A DNA stretch of 64,000 nt, from assembly GCA_019009955.1 (NCBI GenBank), contig CM032229.1, positions 81,960,501-82,024,500 on the forward strand, given 5' to 3'. This stretch comes from Riptortus pedestris (Eukaryota; Arthropoda; Insecta; Hemiptera; Alydidae). Positions within the stretch are counted from its first letter, which is position 1; the number at the start of each line of letters is the position of its first letter. The notes under the pieces were generated by a model. That model ran no database searches. It was not told the origin of the DNA and worked only from the letters and a program-made list of their open reading frames with translations. This document shows positions 37,281-48,892 of this stretch, piece after piece. Made by a program: the position numbers and the translations under genes.

Positions 37281-37811
37281 GTCCGTCACGCAAAGGCTGC
37301 GTAAACAATGCAGATTTCCCACGCAAAGTATTACAATAGAGAAATCTCCATACGAGTGCCGAACAGTTACGGCCGCACTAGCTTTCGGTGGAAACAAATA
37401 GAAGCGACCAAAGCTCGTCCGTTAGACTTAATAAAAATACAAATATATCGGTTAATATTCAAGATAAGAGAATAAATGTATATAACAATATTTATAGTAC
37501 ATGTAATTTGCAATAATATTGGTTCTAAACAATTTTTTGATCCGACGTATAGTAACGGAAATCCCCCCTCTAACCCCCCCCCCTCCCGGTCTGCCTTTTT
37601 GCATAAAACGTTTAAATACCGAGTTTGATAACGATCAAACAAAAATTACGACCGCTAGAACGTTAACAGACAAATATATACATATAAAATTTTGAACGGA
37701 CCCCATTTTCGTCTTTTCCTGGGTAGGATCGATGGACGTTTGAAGAAATTTTTCAAAAATCGCGTCATGAGTATCATGACAATAGCTGATTTCCCTCAAG
37801 GGAAATTTGCT
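37281..37811 (+). mobile_element. Helentron-like non-autonomous element (copy D)
   Basis: Complete by its ends: GTCCGTCACGCAAAGGCTGC, subterminal TGCAGATTTCCCACGC, 5' module with CTAGCTTTCGGTGG and CTCGTCCGTTAG, junction AATAAAAATACAAATATATC, and the core. A C-rich box at 37563-37590 follows, then GACCGCTAGAACGTTAAC, an almost lost (TA)n (AATATATACATATAAA only) and GACCCCATTTTCGTCTTTTC. The 3' palindrome TTTCCCTCAAGGGAAA ends in TTTGCT before an A-run. It shows that the microsatellite can collapse to a few units. Confidence 0.85.
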
Positions 37812-37813
37812 AA

Positions 37814-39050
37814 AAAAAAAAGAAACAAATATTAAAAATACTATCTAAAAATTACAAGTGAAGTCAAAGAAACACAGAAACTAAGTAGTAGTCGACACAC
37901 AAAATAAATTAAGTTAGTCAATATTTTATAGCTGATTATGTAGGGAGTAGTTCTTTTTGGCGATGAATATAATGTCACAGAGAGCGAAATTGTAAGACTT
38001 TCAATTCAGAATATTTGTTTCTGGAATATAATATTTCTATTAGTGCTATACATATTCATAGGTTTCTATTTTGCTAACAATATGACATTTTCCGTTCCAT
38101 TTGTTTTAATACTGCTGAGTATTTTTTTTTTTTTTTTCATAAAGTTAAATATTATTTTAATTGAAGTTCTGTTATAAACGGAACACTTTGGCTGGTCCTC
38201 AAATTGAGCCTTACTCAGGAGTTGGAAGGGGATAACCACAAAGCTATGGAATGGTTTTGCCAGGAAAAAGGCGTACAGGATATTAATTTCTTTAAAATCT
38301 CTTCCTTTTTCGGATATCTTCATTCCAACCCTTAGAGACAAATTTTTACTCTAAAAAAATAAATGGATTCACTTGTTTCATTTATTTTAAATTATTTTTT
38401 TTCCTCCGTTTTCCATTTCATTTTATCATTCCTCCCTTAATGGCCAACAGAAAAGACGAAAACAATTAACTGTAGGTAGGCAGTTCGTTTTTTTCCTCTT
38501 GCTTTTAGCTAAGCCTTTTATGAGAATGTATAAATACATTTTTACAGTTCTTTTCAGTCCATATCCATAATCACCTGTGTTTTGCAAGTACCACGATAGT
38601 TTTTATTTTTTATTATTATCTCTTTGCTTGTATTTAAACGTGAAAATTCATAATAATTTACCGTTCCGAATTAAATATTATACAAATGAAAATTGGTTGC
38701 TACATTAATTTGTTTAATTTCTATTTTATTTGAAAGTCCCTGTTTTAAGTGTTCTAGTCATTAAGTGTTTATATGTAAATGCTTTCGTTAATTTCGTATT
38801 TAATACTTTGTTGATGTACATATTTATTTATCTATGTTTAATACATGCTATTATAACATGTGTTTTATGAGATTTAGGATGAGAATTATTCATGTAACCT
38901 TATTGTGGCACCTTGATAATTTTTTTTTTTTGTGCTCTCAGTTGTTACAAAAACTTGCTTGTGGTCATCACAGCAACAAATCGTCCTTATGAATATACCG
39001 TAAAGAAGAGATAATTATTTTATTAAGATACCTGCCACAATATACAAAAA
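37814..39050. other. no gene recognised
   Basis: AT-rich DNA. The minus-strand frame at 38066-38341 has no recognisable domain and runs through an A-run. Confidence 0.4.
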
Positions 39051-39816
39051 CTTCGTCACGCAGGGGCTGCGTAAACTAAGCAGATTTCTCTCGTGATGTA
39101 TAACAATAGATAAATCTACATACTGATAACACAACACCACCGAGAATATTAAGTGAATAAATACAAACTATAAGAAACCTCCAGACGGGAAGCACCTGAA
39201 ACCTAAAAAAACAGGTGTGCCAACTTCCCACAGGAAAGAAAAACAATTACTGAAATATGTCTGAATATAACATATTAATTTTATTGAAAACTATTTAGTC
39301 TATTAGTACTGTAATTTGTAAGGGATTAGAATAATTTTTATCTCATTGAATCAAATTTTAGTAGTCCCAGAACTTAGAAGGGGGGGGGGGTTACGATAAC
39401 ATATTTGCAAATATATCTTATAATAAAGGTCTTTTGAAAAAAATGTATGGTATTTAAGCTTTGAATAATGTGGTTGATTACATAACAGAGTATTGTTTAT
39501 ATAAGATGAGTAGAAGTGGGGGTTTGCTTAAGGCTGAAAATGAAAAATGCAAATATCTCGGTTTATATTCAAGATGGAGAATAAATTTATATAACAATAT
39601 TTACATTAGTGCATTTAATTTGCAATAAGATTGGTTCCATAAATTTTTGATCCAACGTTAGTAACGGAGATATTTCGAATTTTCGAAAACCCCCTCCCCA
39701 TCCCAATGGTCCGATTTCAGCCATTAACGAACTTGATCTGTCTTTTTACATGAAATGTTTAAATATCGAGTTTTGTAGTGATCAAACAAAAATTGCGACC
39801 ACTAAAGCGTTAACAG

Positions 39817-39861
<45 letters not shown>

Positions 39862-39931
39862 TGTTAACGCTTTAGTAAATCGCGCCATGAGTAGGACCTC
39901 AATAGCAGATTTCCCTTAAGGGAAATCTGCT
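39051..39931 (+). mobile_element. Helentron-like element, full-length long variant (copy E)
   Basis: About 881 bp. The start, CTTCGTCACGCAGGGGCTGC, has two changes from the family start. A different, longer 5' module follows (CATAACACAACACCACCGAG-like, TTAATTTTATTG, a G-run at 39379-39390, TAATAAAGGTCTTTTG, TGGTATTTAAGCTTTGAATA). It joins the common core at AAAAATGCAAATATCTCGG. The element ends in a perfect TTTCCCTTAAGGGAAA plus TCTGCT. The same long module occurs in reverse in the copy at 43956-44877. The (TA)n tract is bounded by an inverted 19-bp pair, and the usual GGACCTCATTTTCG block after it is missing. Confidence 0.85.
39801..39876. repeat. perfect 19-bp inverted repeat around (TA)n
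   Basis: ACTAAAGCGTTAACAGACA (39801-39819) is repeated exactly in inverted form at 39858-39876, with (TA)n between. Other family copies have only the left arm, so the right arm is new to this copy and replaces about 60 bp of normal 3' sequence. Confidence 0.95.
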
Positions 39932-40202
39932 AAACATTATGGGTGTATAATGCACTCTTAGAGGTGTTCCCCACCTCTTCCTCCATTTTCAGTACAGCCT
40001 GTATGCAGAATTTCCAACCTTACATTATATATTTTTTAAAAAGAACCTTTACATTTTTTGGTCCGCCCGTTAAAAAAAAAGGCCTTCCGTATTTTATCAT
40101 AGTATTACACTTCTTAAATCTCACATTTTCATACTACAAGTCTATATATTGTACCTTAGTTTCGTATGTTGTTGGGATCTGGCTGCAGCAATAGGCAGTG
40201 GA

Positions 40203-40425
40203 AGCTACATATATAAATATTGTTATATACATTTATTCTCTATCTTGAATATTTACCGAGATATTTGCATGTTTATTAAATCTGGGCGTCTAACGGACGA
40301 AGTGACTTTCCCGCCAAAAGCTAGTTTGGCCGTTTCATTTAACTGCTCGGCTCTCGTGAAATTTCTCTATTGTAATAGTTCAAGTGGGAAATCTGGTTAG
40401 TTTACGCAGCCCCTGCGTGACGGAC
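40203..40425 (-). mobile_element. Helentron-like element, 5' fragment (copy F)
   Basis: On the minus strand it runs from GTCCGTCACGCAGGGGCTGC through AACCAGATTTCCCACTTG, the module CTAGCTTTTGGCGGGAAAGT, and the junction into GCAAATATCTCGGTAAATAT. It stops after ACAATATTTATA. The core beyond this and the 3' end are missing. The open frames at 40149-40400 cross it. Confidence 0.85.
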
Positions 40426-40914
40426 TTTTTATATCCTGAGCCGATGTCTAACTTTGCCCTCACCGATCAAATATGCTCAAAACGTCTATTTAACGTGATA
40501 TTATTATCGAAATTTATCCTGAATATAGTGTATCGAATTTTAAGTGCTGTGAATATTATTATAAAAATCCATGGGCCTTATCTACTAAAATACCAAACCA
40601 CATGGCGGCTTAACTTCAAATTTAATAGAATTCTAATTATATGTAAAAACTAGACATTTAAGTACTCATAAATAATAATCTTAATGTGTTTTTTGCTGGC
40701 ATTATTCAAAATATAAAATATATGGTCATTTACGATAGGTTCATGTAATGCAATCTCAGATTCATTGCAATGTGTCCCTGCGCCGACCGTCTCTCCTCAC
40801 TTACTATGTTACATGTTTCTTAGTAATAATCTATTTTCCTATTTGGAAGATTCAATTGAATTCTGAATAATATAATACATCTGAATTCCGGACTAGGTAA
40901 TAAAATATAAAATT

Positions 40915-41005
40915 CTGTCCAAAAAGGGGCAATGTAAACTAAGCGATTTCCCACTTGCCGGAATGCCAATGGCGATTTCTTCTCACTCTCGATTCACATA
41001 TGACG
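40915..41005 (+). mobile_element. Helentron-like element, eroded 5' end (copy G)
   Basis: TCTGTCCAAAAAGGGGCAAT, GTAAACTAAGCGATTTCCCAC and a following TTGCCGGAATGCCAATGGCG resemble the family start through the subterminal repeat. The rest does not match. Confidence 0.45.
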
Positions 41006-41163
41006 TGAGCATCACATAAATTCCGTATAATCCTATTTATTTATTTAAAATATAATTAAAATTTTTCCATTTAGAAATCGTATACACTATCCCGTGGATC
41101 TCTGCGCCATAGACCATAATTTATACCTACTAAACTCTGTTTATAATTTTAGGATAGGATGAT

Positions 41164-41413
41164 GTTTCTTCCTTCTGCCCATTTACAATGCAGAATTTTA
41201 AGGTTACTCTTCCAAGTGCGTTCAGCAACAAACCTCACCAGGAGAAAGGAACAACCCCACGATAAACAGCCCAAATTCATGTGGCAACTAGTCAACAATT
41301 TTGTGGGTTGATTGTATCGTGGAGTTTTTTGTTCTCCTGCTGAGGACTGATGTTGTAGTGACTTGGAAAAGTAATCTTAAAATTCTGCACTGTACGTGCC
41401 AGATGGACGAAAC
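41164..41413. mobile_element. palindromic MITE-like element, ~250 bp
   Basis: The two halves are reverse complements at moderate divergence. Outer ends are GTTTCTTCCTTCTGCC and, inverted, GTTTCGTCCATCTGGC. The strongest block is TGCAGAATTTTAAG(A/G)TTAC followed by TCCAAGT. Further inside, CAGGAGAA and CCACGATA also pair. There is no coding capacity. The form is a fold-back MITE. The target duplication could not be fixed by eye. Confidence 0.8.
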
Positions 41414-41727
41414 GTTTGCCTGTTAAAAATAATAAAGAGGGTTTAGTGCGCCCTTAATGATCCTTTTTTTTTTTATGTTTTGCCTGAATTAATATATAAA
41501 TTATTTTCAAAATTAAAAGAAGGATCTATACGAATCTTTATTACAGAGAAATTAGAAATTATTTATTTTCACAATCTCTTTGCTTTTAGCCAATTTCAAG
41601 AATAAGGAGAGCTGAAAAAGTCCTAAATACCAAATGTCAATAAATAAATTATATAAATAAATCAGATAATTCCGTGAATTCTGAAAGCCGAAGGTTTTCT
41701 TTATTTTAAACTTTCCTTTATTTAGAA

Positions 41728-42292
41728 TTGGGTTGTAAAATACGTTCGTAGCGTTTATAAATATTTCAATTAATTCCTTTGTGTTTATTAAATCATGTTT
41801 ACTTGGCCAACAATGTTTACAAATTCTAAAAAAGGATTGTGCTTTGATGCATCAGTTTCAACTGAGATTTAAGTGGAATGCTTGCTCAAAATGGAACAGA
41901 AATGCAATGACATACTTTTCCATCACGTTAAAACGCGTCCTCAGGTGTCTTTGCAGACACGGCAAAAATTATTGGAGTTTGGCTGGAATGTGACCCTCAA
42001 CTACCCTATTTACCAGATCTTGTCCCAACATATTTTTACTTATTTCGGGCCCTTCAAAATTCTTTTAACGGCAAAGACATTAATTCGCTCGAAGAGTGCA
42101 AAACGCGACTACGTTCATTGCGGAAAAATCTGCGAAGTTCTGTGAGGATGGAACTAAAAATTTATCTGACTAATAGCAACATGTAATAAATAAAAATGGG
42201 TCATGTATAACTGATTAAAAATATTCTCAAGAACCCAAAGTTTTTATTGAAATCACGGGTAAAAAACGCTATGACCTTATTTTACAACCTAT
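41728..42292 (+). mobile_element. mariner transposon relic, internally deleted
   Basis: Terminal inverted repeats at 41728-41756 (starts TTGGGTTGTAAAATACG) and 42264-42292 (inverted, ATAGGTTGTAAAATAAGG), both ending in TAGCGTTT. The length of about 565 bp compares with about 1.3 kb for an intact mariner. Inside, the C-terminal third of a transposase survives in shifted frames. One frame gives HHVKTRPQVSLQTRQKLLEF, where intact mariners have HHDNARPH, so the second catalytic Asp is Val. After a frameshift another gives PDLVPTYFYLFRALQNSFNG, keeping the third Asp. The first catalytic region is deleted. The terminal repeats and protein look closest to the mellifera subfamily; that is inference. 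Confidence 0.88.
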
Positions 42293-42307
42293 TAAAGGGA
42301 AGTAAAA

Positions 42308-42874
42308 GTCCGTCACGCAGGAGCTGCGTAAACTAAGCGGATTTCCCCAGTGGTTTTTTCACGAGAGCCGAACAGTTACGGAAACGGCCGAATTAGCTTT
42401 TGGCGGAAACTCACGACTATACCCGTAGTTAGCCGATTTCATCTCTTCCATTATTCGCACACACTTAATAAAAATCCAAATATCTCGGTTAATATTCAAG
42501 ATAGAGAATAAATGTATATAACAATATTTATAGTAAATTAATTTTCAATAAGATTCATTCTGTACAACTTTTCGATCGGACTTATAGTTAATGAGATATT
42601 TCGAATTTTCCAAATTCCCCCTCCTCACCCGGTCTGATTCCAGCCTTTAACGAGCTCGTTCTTTAGTTTAACATAAAACGCTTATATGCAGGTAAATATA
42701 AGACAACGATTATTGGAATTATATCGAATTTTCGAAAATCCTCCTCTCTTAGTCCCCCTCCCACTGGTCCGATTTCAGCCATTAACGAACTAGATCTTTA
42801 TTTTTACATAAAAACGTTTAAATATCGAGTTTGGTAACGGTGAAGCAAGAATTGTGACCGCTAGAGCGTTAACA

Positions 42875-42923
<49 letters not shown>

Positions 42924-42946
42924 AAACGGACCTTATTTTCGTCATA
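42308..42946 (+). mobile_element. Helentron-like element lacking its 3' end (copy H)
   Basis: It begins GTCCGTCACGCAGGAGCTGC 15 bp after the mariner. The 5' module (CTAGCTTTTGGCGGAAAC, AGCCGATTTCATCTC) ends at CACACTTAATAAAAATCC and leads into the core. Within the core a segment of about 150 bp appears twice: a C-rich box, GATT(C/T)CAGCC, TTTAACGAGC/ATTAACGAAC and ACATAAAA(A)CG occur near 42610-42680 and again near 42755-42815. This suggests an internal duplication or a chimaera of two variants. The (TA)n lies at 42880-42918, and similarity stops after GGACCTTATTTTCGTCAT. Confidence 0.85.
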
Positions 42947-43571
42947 ATAATATGAATACAATTTATCAAAATACTTTTTATGGCATATTCAGACATTTTG
43001 ATAATTGTCATGTCGTTGACAGTAGGTGTGTAACAAAGGAGTGTCAATGTCATTGGTAATTACAGAAAAAAAAAGAAGGATTTAAATGAAATTTGGCTGT
43101 TGTTGCGGGCTATATAGAAGGAATAAATTAGAGAGGATTGGATATAATAACCTTCACACACGAGATAGGCACAATAGAGTTGATAAGGGAGCGGTATGCA
43201 TGGATATTGGTATTGTGCCTTATCGATGATCTGACTAGTGATTTGGAGTGGGCCAAGGTATTGTTGTCATTGGCAGTGCCTCCAATCCACTCAGCTATTC
43301 CTAGTCCATTCAGTCACCTCCGGAATCTCTAATGCCCTCTCCAACACTCGCCCCGACATATTTCCATCCTATTCCTCTATACGGATCAACCTGCCCTCAA
43401 TTATGTTCCAGCTATCAAACATGCTACTAGTTATGGGTTATGTTTCGCTAAGAGTGGAAACATACTTATATCTCAGTGGCGTTTGTCAATGCAGTTGTTC
43501 TATAGTACAGGTGCCTGTGCAAGCAATTCAGAATCCTCAGTTTCAGAGCTACAATGGGCCTTGATATTTTT
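42947..43571. other. no gene recognised
   Basis: Two overlapping frames (43138-43332 and 43238-43564) sit in a GC-richer patch at 43180-43560. It may be decayed coding DNA, but I recognise no motif. Confidence 0.4.
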
Positions 43572-45057
43572 AGCAGATTTCTAATAAGGGAAATCATCTA
43601 TTGAGGTCGTACTCATGACGCGATTTTCAAAATTTTTCTTCAAATGTCCATGGATCCTACACAGGATATGGCGAAAATGAGATCCGTTCAAAATTATATA
43701 TATATATATATATTTGTCTGTTAACCCTCTAGCGGTCGCAATTCTTGCTTGGTTGTTACCAAACTCGATATATAATGGCTTGAATGGGACCAGTGGGAGG
43801 GGGGAGGTTTCTCGAAAATTCGAAATAATTCCGTTACTATTAGTCGGATCGAAAAATTGTACAGAGTCAATCCTATGGAAAATTAAATTTACTATAAATA
43901 TTGCTATATACATTTATTCTCTATCTTGAATATTAACCGAGATATTGGCATTTTTAGCAGATTTCCCTTGAGGTGGTTTTCGAAATTTTTCTTCAAATGT
44001 CCATCGATCCTACCCAGGAGATGACGAAAATGAGGTCCGTTCAAAACTGTATATATATATATATATATTTGTCTGTTACCGCTCTAGCGGTCGCAATTAT
44101 TGCTTAATCGTTACCAAACTGGATATTTAGTCGTTTTATGTAAAAAGAAAGATCAAGTTCGTTAACGGCTGAAATCGGACCAGGAGGAGGGGGGGGGGCG
44201 GGTTTAGAGGGGAGGATTTTCGAAAAATCGAAATATCTCCGTTATTATGCGTTGGATCGAAAAATTGTATAAAATCAATCTTATTGTAAATTAAGTGTAC
44301 TATAAATATTGTTATATACATTTATTCATTATCTTGAATATTAACCGAGATATTTGCATTTTTCAGTTTTCAGCTATCAGCAAACCGCCACTTGTACTCA
44401 TGTTACATAAACAATACTCTGTTACATAATAAATCACATTTTTCGAAGTTTAAATACCAAAAATTGTATCCAAGAGACCTTTATTATACGAGATAGATGC
44501 AAATTTGTCCTGGTGACCCCCCCCCCCCTGTCTTAAGGTTTTGGACTACTAAAATTTGATTGATTGAGATAACAATTATTCTGACTCATTATTAATTACA
44601 GTACTAGATACAGTAAATAGTTCTCAATGAAATTAATATGTTATATTCTGATATATTTCAGTAATGTTTTTCTTTCCGGTGTGAGGCGGGCAGACCTGTT
44701 TGTTTACATTTCTAACCTAACGCTTCCTGTAGGCAGGTTATTGAAATTGGCCGAAACATATCTTATTTCCGTTTGTATTTATTCACGGTGGTGTTGTGTT
44801 ATCAGTATGTATATATATCTTTTACTTAACTGCACGAGGGAAATCTGCTTAGTTTACGCAGCCCCTGCGTGACGGACTTTTATTAAGTGTGTACGGACAA
44901 CGGACGAGATGAGATCGGCTAACTTCTATTCTAGTCATGAGTTTCGCCAAAAGCTAGTTCGCCTGTTTCCGTAACTGTTCGGCTCTCGTGAAATTTTTCT
45001 ATTATAGAGCTTCAAGTGGGAAATCAGCTTAGTTTACGTAGCCCCTGCGTGACGGAC
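43572..45057 (-). mobile_element. Helentron-like short variant (copies K+I) interrupted by a long variant
   Basis: On the minus strand, copy K (45057-44878) gives the GTCCGTCACGCAGGGGCTAC start, subterminal repeat and 5' module ending CACACTTAATAAAA. After the 922-bp insertion at 44877-43956, copy I (43955-43572) continues with AAAAATGCCAATATCTCGG, the core, (TA)n at 43695-43712 and a decayed 3' palindrome ending in TCTGCT. Joined, the two parts form a regular ~564-bp short variant, and the junction CTTAATAAAAATGC matches intact copies such as 42308-42946. The open frames at 43581-43929 are spurious. Confidence 0.88.
43956..44877 (-). mobile_element. Helentron-like long variant, full length, nested (copy J)
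   Basis: Minus strand: starts GTCCGTCACGCAGGGGCTGC with subterminal AAGCAGATTTCCC, then the same long 5' module as copy E (a C-run at 44517-44528 mirrors its G-run). The core begins at AAAAATGCAAATATCTCGG and (TA)n lies at about 44050-44068. It ends with an eroded palindrome and GGGAAATCTGCT at 43956. Length 922 bp. Its insertion point is inside copy K/I within a run of A. The open frames at 44136-44321 and 44627-44872 fall inside it and are not genes. Confidence 0.88.
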
Positions 45058-46799
45058 TTTTTAAATAGACCAAAAGGAGGTTTAAAACCAATTCCATCAG
45101 TGAAATTTATGGAATTGTCAAATGAGTCATGAGATGACGAACGAGGCAGACTGTAATCTGTGTCGTAGTCCAAGGAAGGGGTCTATGATTGTTAACTACT
45201 ATTCTTCCCCCTTGTGTGTCATCTTCAGTAGTTAATACTGCGCTGAGCCTTGTGAGAAGGGTGTTGGGTGGTGGACAGGAAATCAAAACTCGACAAGGAA
45301 AGATGCCAACGTTGCTGAACCCTTTCCCAAGCCATGCCATAAATAACATTGGTATTTTTTAATGCTTACATATTATCAAAACATTTTATAGGGGAAAAGA
45401 AGTGGAAATATATTTTTTTCAATTAGAAGCAAAACATATTAGATTCTCTACCACCATCCTAACTATAGGCCATTAACGGAACTGATGGTAGTCAGAAGAT
45501 TACGAACAACAATTCTTTTGAATATCACAAAAACTGCAGTCTCCAGAGAGAACAGACGAATACCCTATAGACAAAGTTACATTTCTTTTTGAAGAAAAAC
45601 AATTTTTAATAAAACATGTCATGCTTATGACCTAAAAGAAATTCGCTCAACAATGTAAACACATTAAGGTTGCAGTTCCTGGATGGTTGCTCAAATAATG
45701 TAGAAGTCAAGGGAAACCAATTCATGTTATTTTAGCACTCCTCTTTAGTATAGTTTCATAAACGAGATTGGGTACTCGGTAAATGACGTTTGGAGTATCT
45801 GGGTAGCCAACAGTAATTCCAATTATTCATTGCTTACAATTAAATATATTTTGTGAAATGGGTTTACAAGACTGAGATGAAGTTAATTCGAATAATGTGG
45901 TTTAAAGGTTATAGAGACTAAAACTTGGAAAACAGAACTGATCAACATACCTGATTTACTTATCACTGGTGTGTAGTCGAGGATCCATGTACCTCGATAT
46001 CGAGAAATCGGGAACAGGTTATAGCAAAATTATTCAAGGACGAAATGGTTCACAGAGGAGTGACAAAAATCTGTGGATAGAAAAAGAAAATTAAAGGTCT
46101 ACCTTTGAAAGAGAAGGAATGTATCTTCATTTATTTATTCATACACAAGAGCTGCACTACAAAGGCGATTTAACGAAAAGGAACCCGGAGATAAGTTGGA
46201 ACGTTTCTGCTGAAAAGGCACATAATAAATCATTCAAAAAGACAAGAGACTATTACAATCCCAATTGGAAGAGTGGCAAGGCGCCTTAACTCCATACTTT
46301 GAATAAAGAAAAAGGAAACCCCGTTTTACAGGAAGGAGTATTCAAATGAAATTGGATGCTGGAAACCTTCAACCATTTACGGACAAGGACACTCCGAGCA
46401 TCTGCACAATGAATATATTTTGCACCAGTTGTGACTTGCATGGAAATGGAGTTGAGGAGACAGATTTTCTGAATGAAAAATGGCAGTAAGATAAGAGCGA
46501 CTATCAAGTAAGGTGATGGAAGCAAGTTCAAACAAATATTCATACTCAAACAAACGCTCTTGAAACCCTCCGAGGAAGTACAAGTTCTATTTATTGATTC
46601 TTCCCGTTTAAAGAAAACGGCAGAACTCCGACCTCCAAGAAAACCTTTCTTACTAATGTGAACGTGGGCAAATACCCCCTCCTCCTGCCTTGCGACAAGA
46701 GAAAATACTGAACACTTCAGTGAAATGCCTGGATTCAGTTTTATGCATGTCTCCAGTGAAGGTTATCTAGCCCTGAAAAATATAACACTCGGCTAAGTT
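45058..46799. other. no gene recognised
   Basis: Mixed composition, purine-rich from about 45900 to 46600, with short open runs on both strands (45107-45349, 46286-46583). It could be decayed coding DNA of a retroelement; no motif is clear enough to name. Confidence 0.4.
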
Positions 46800-46807
46800 G
46801 TTCAATG

Positions 46808-46981
46808 CAATTATTATTATTTATTATCTACAGATCACACCCTTTTCTAGCCAGAGTGAAGATATAACGAGTTCGTCGCTAAATAAATTCTTATTGCCAA
46901 GGCGGGAATGGAACTCGCGACTCCTAAGTTGTCCACCATGCGAATTTAAGGCCATCGATTTAACTCACATATTTAACTTGA
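46808..46981 (-). mobile_element. tRNA-derived SINE, internally deleted (copy S4)
   Basis: Minus strand: CAAGTTAAATATGTGAGTTA, GGTGGACAACTTAGGAGTCG, B-box-like GAGTTCCATTCCCGCC, ATTTAGCGACG and CTAGAAAAGGGTG, ending AATAAATAATAATAATTG. About 50 bp of the body is missing. An 8-bp duplication, GTTCAATG, is at 46800-46807 and 46982-46989. The open frame at 46798-47043 is spurious. Confidence 0.88.
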
Positions 46982-46989
46982 GTTCAATG

Positions 46990-48408
46990 TTCTCGTCAAT
47001 AGAGATTACATGCACTGGCCTCTTATGCAAAAAAAAGTGGTAGGGCTAATCGCTGGATATTATCAAATTGAAACAAAAAACAAGTACTAAATACTAGGAA
47101 GAAACCCGTAAATTACACTTGTAAAACAACGTAGCTGTAGTAGATCTATCCCAAATATTGATATCGTCAAATGCCTCTGAGATAAATTGCATTACATCAA
47201 CGACCAATGCACTTAACTCAGCTGGTGAATAATTAGTACCGAATGTCAGTCGTTTTCGGTTTTCTAGCCTGAAGAGAAAGAATAGTGTTGTAGATATCCA
47301 GCCTGAAGGGCTACAACTCCATTATCATGCCGTAAAGATATGCAGAAGAAGAATTATTGAAAACTAAAGTATAAATTAAAGAATTCAAACAAAAGATTCT
47401 TTACGGCATAACTCACCCAAACATTGATAGTGGGACACTAGAAAAAACAGTCAACGGAAGAGTTAATATCACGAGCGGAGAAGATAATTCGTATTACCCT
47501 ATTATGTAAGCTTCAAGTTGCAAAATATTAGAGACTAGCTTGAAGTAAGCCGACAGGTGTAAGCAAATGCTACTATTACTATCATAATGGAGGCAGTAGA
47601 TGAAATGGGTTGACAGAACAGTGAAAAATGTCATAGAGCTCTAAGTTACAGAGAAGCAAACGATTAAATTAGGAGTAGTGGAGTAGTCTGAAGATCGACA
47701 ATGTCCGTTAAGCGAAGAAAAAAATGCGTGCACACAAAGAAAATTCAGAGTATCACATAAAACGCTATAAAATTATTGCTTATTTAATAACGAAGAATAA
47801 GGAAATGTAGTTTTACTCTTGGTAAAGAAAAAAATGATATATTTATTTATAAATCTACGGACGCTATTTTTACCTGGCTTCGTGAGGAGAGTTTAGCGTA
47901 GTATAGTTGGAAGTCTCAATGGCCTAGGTAGCCTGGATACAATTTTTGCTGATATAAAAAGTACTTATAACTGAATCGAAGAGTTTGAAAATGGTGTGAA
48001 ATAGTTAGAAAACAGTGTCGTCTTTAATTTCAGCTGACAGAATGTGCTAAGTTTCAAAAGCACTGCATTTTTTTTTAAATGCAGAGAAGAGCTATCATCA
48101 AGAGTAGGCCATGCTCCATAAAACAGATTAATCTTTGCCAGTGAAGGGTTGGAGGAAGAGTGGCCCTAATAAATTAAAGCAGTAGCTATAAAACGGACAA
48201 TTTGGTTGTGCCATTGAAAAAGGGGCCTAGATAAATTATTTATGTAGGATTGGACTCATGGAACAAGTTGTGTCCTCTCACTGGGCTTTCCTTATTTTAT
48301 TATCTCTACAGGATTAGAGTTTCCTATTCCTATCCTTTCCCATCGCTTCGCCTTGGCTCTATTTCTCTCTACCCACCACCTCCACCTCCACCCAACTTAC
48401 CCCATCAC
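46990..48408. other. no gene recognised
   Basis: Purine-rich, AT-rich DNA with no supported feature. Confidence 0.4.

Positions 48409-48892
<484 letters not shown>

Noticed and set aside
43138..43564. GC-richer patch with two open frames considered as an exon
   Set aside because: The frames overlap out of phase, and no domain or splice signal could be defended.
43581..44321. Frames of 110 and 61 codons with similar proteins in other places (for example 61688-61891, 17944-18354)
   Set aside because: The similarity is the shared DNA of the Helentron-like family. The frames are interrupted differently in each copy, so they are not a conserved gene.
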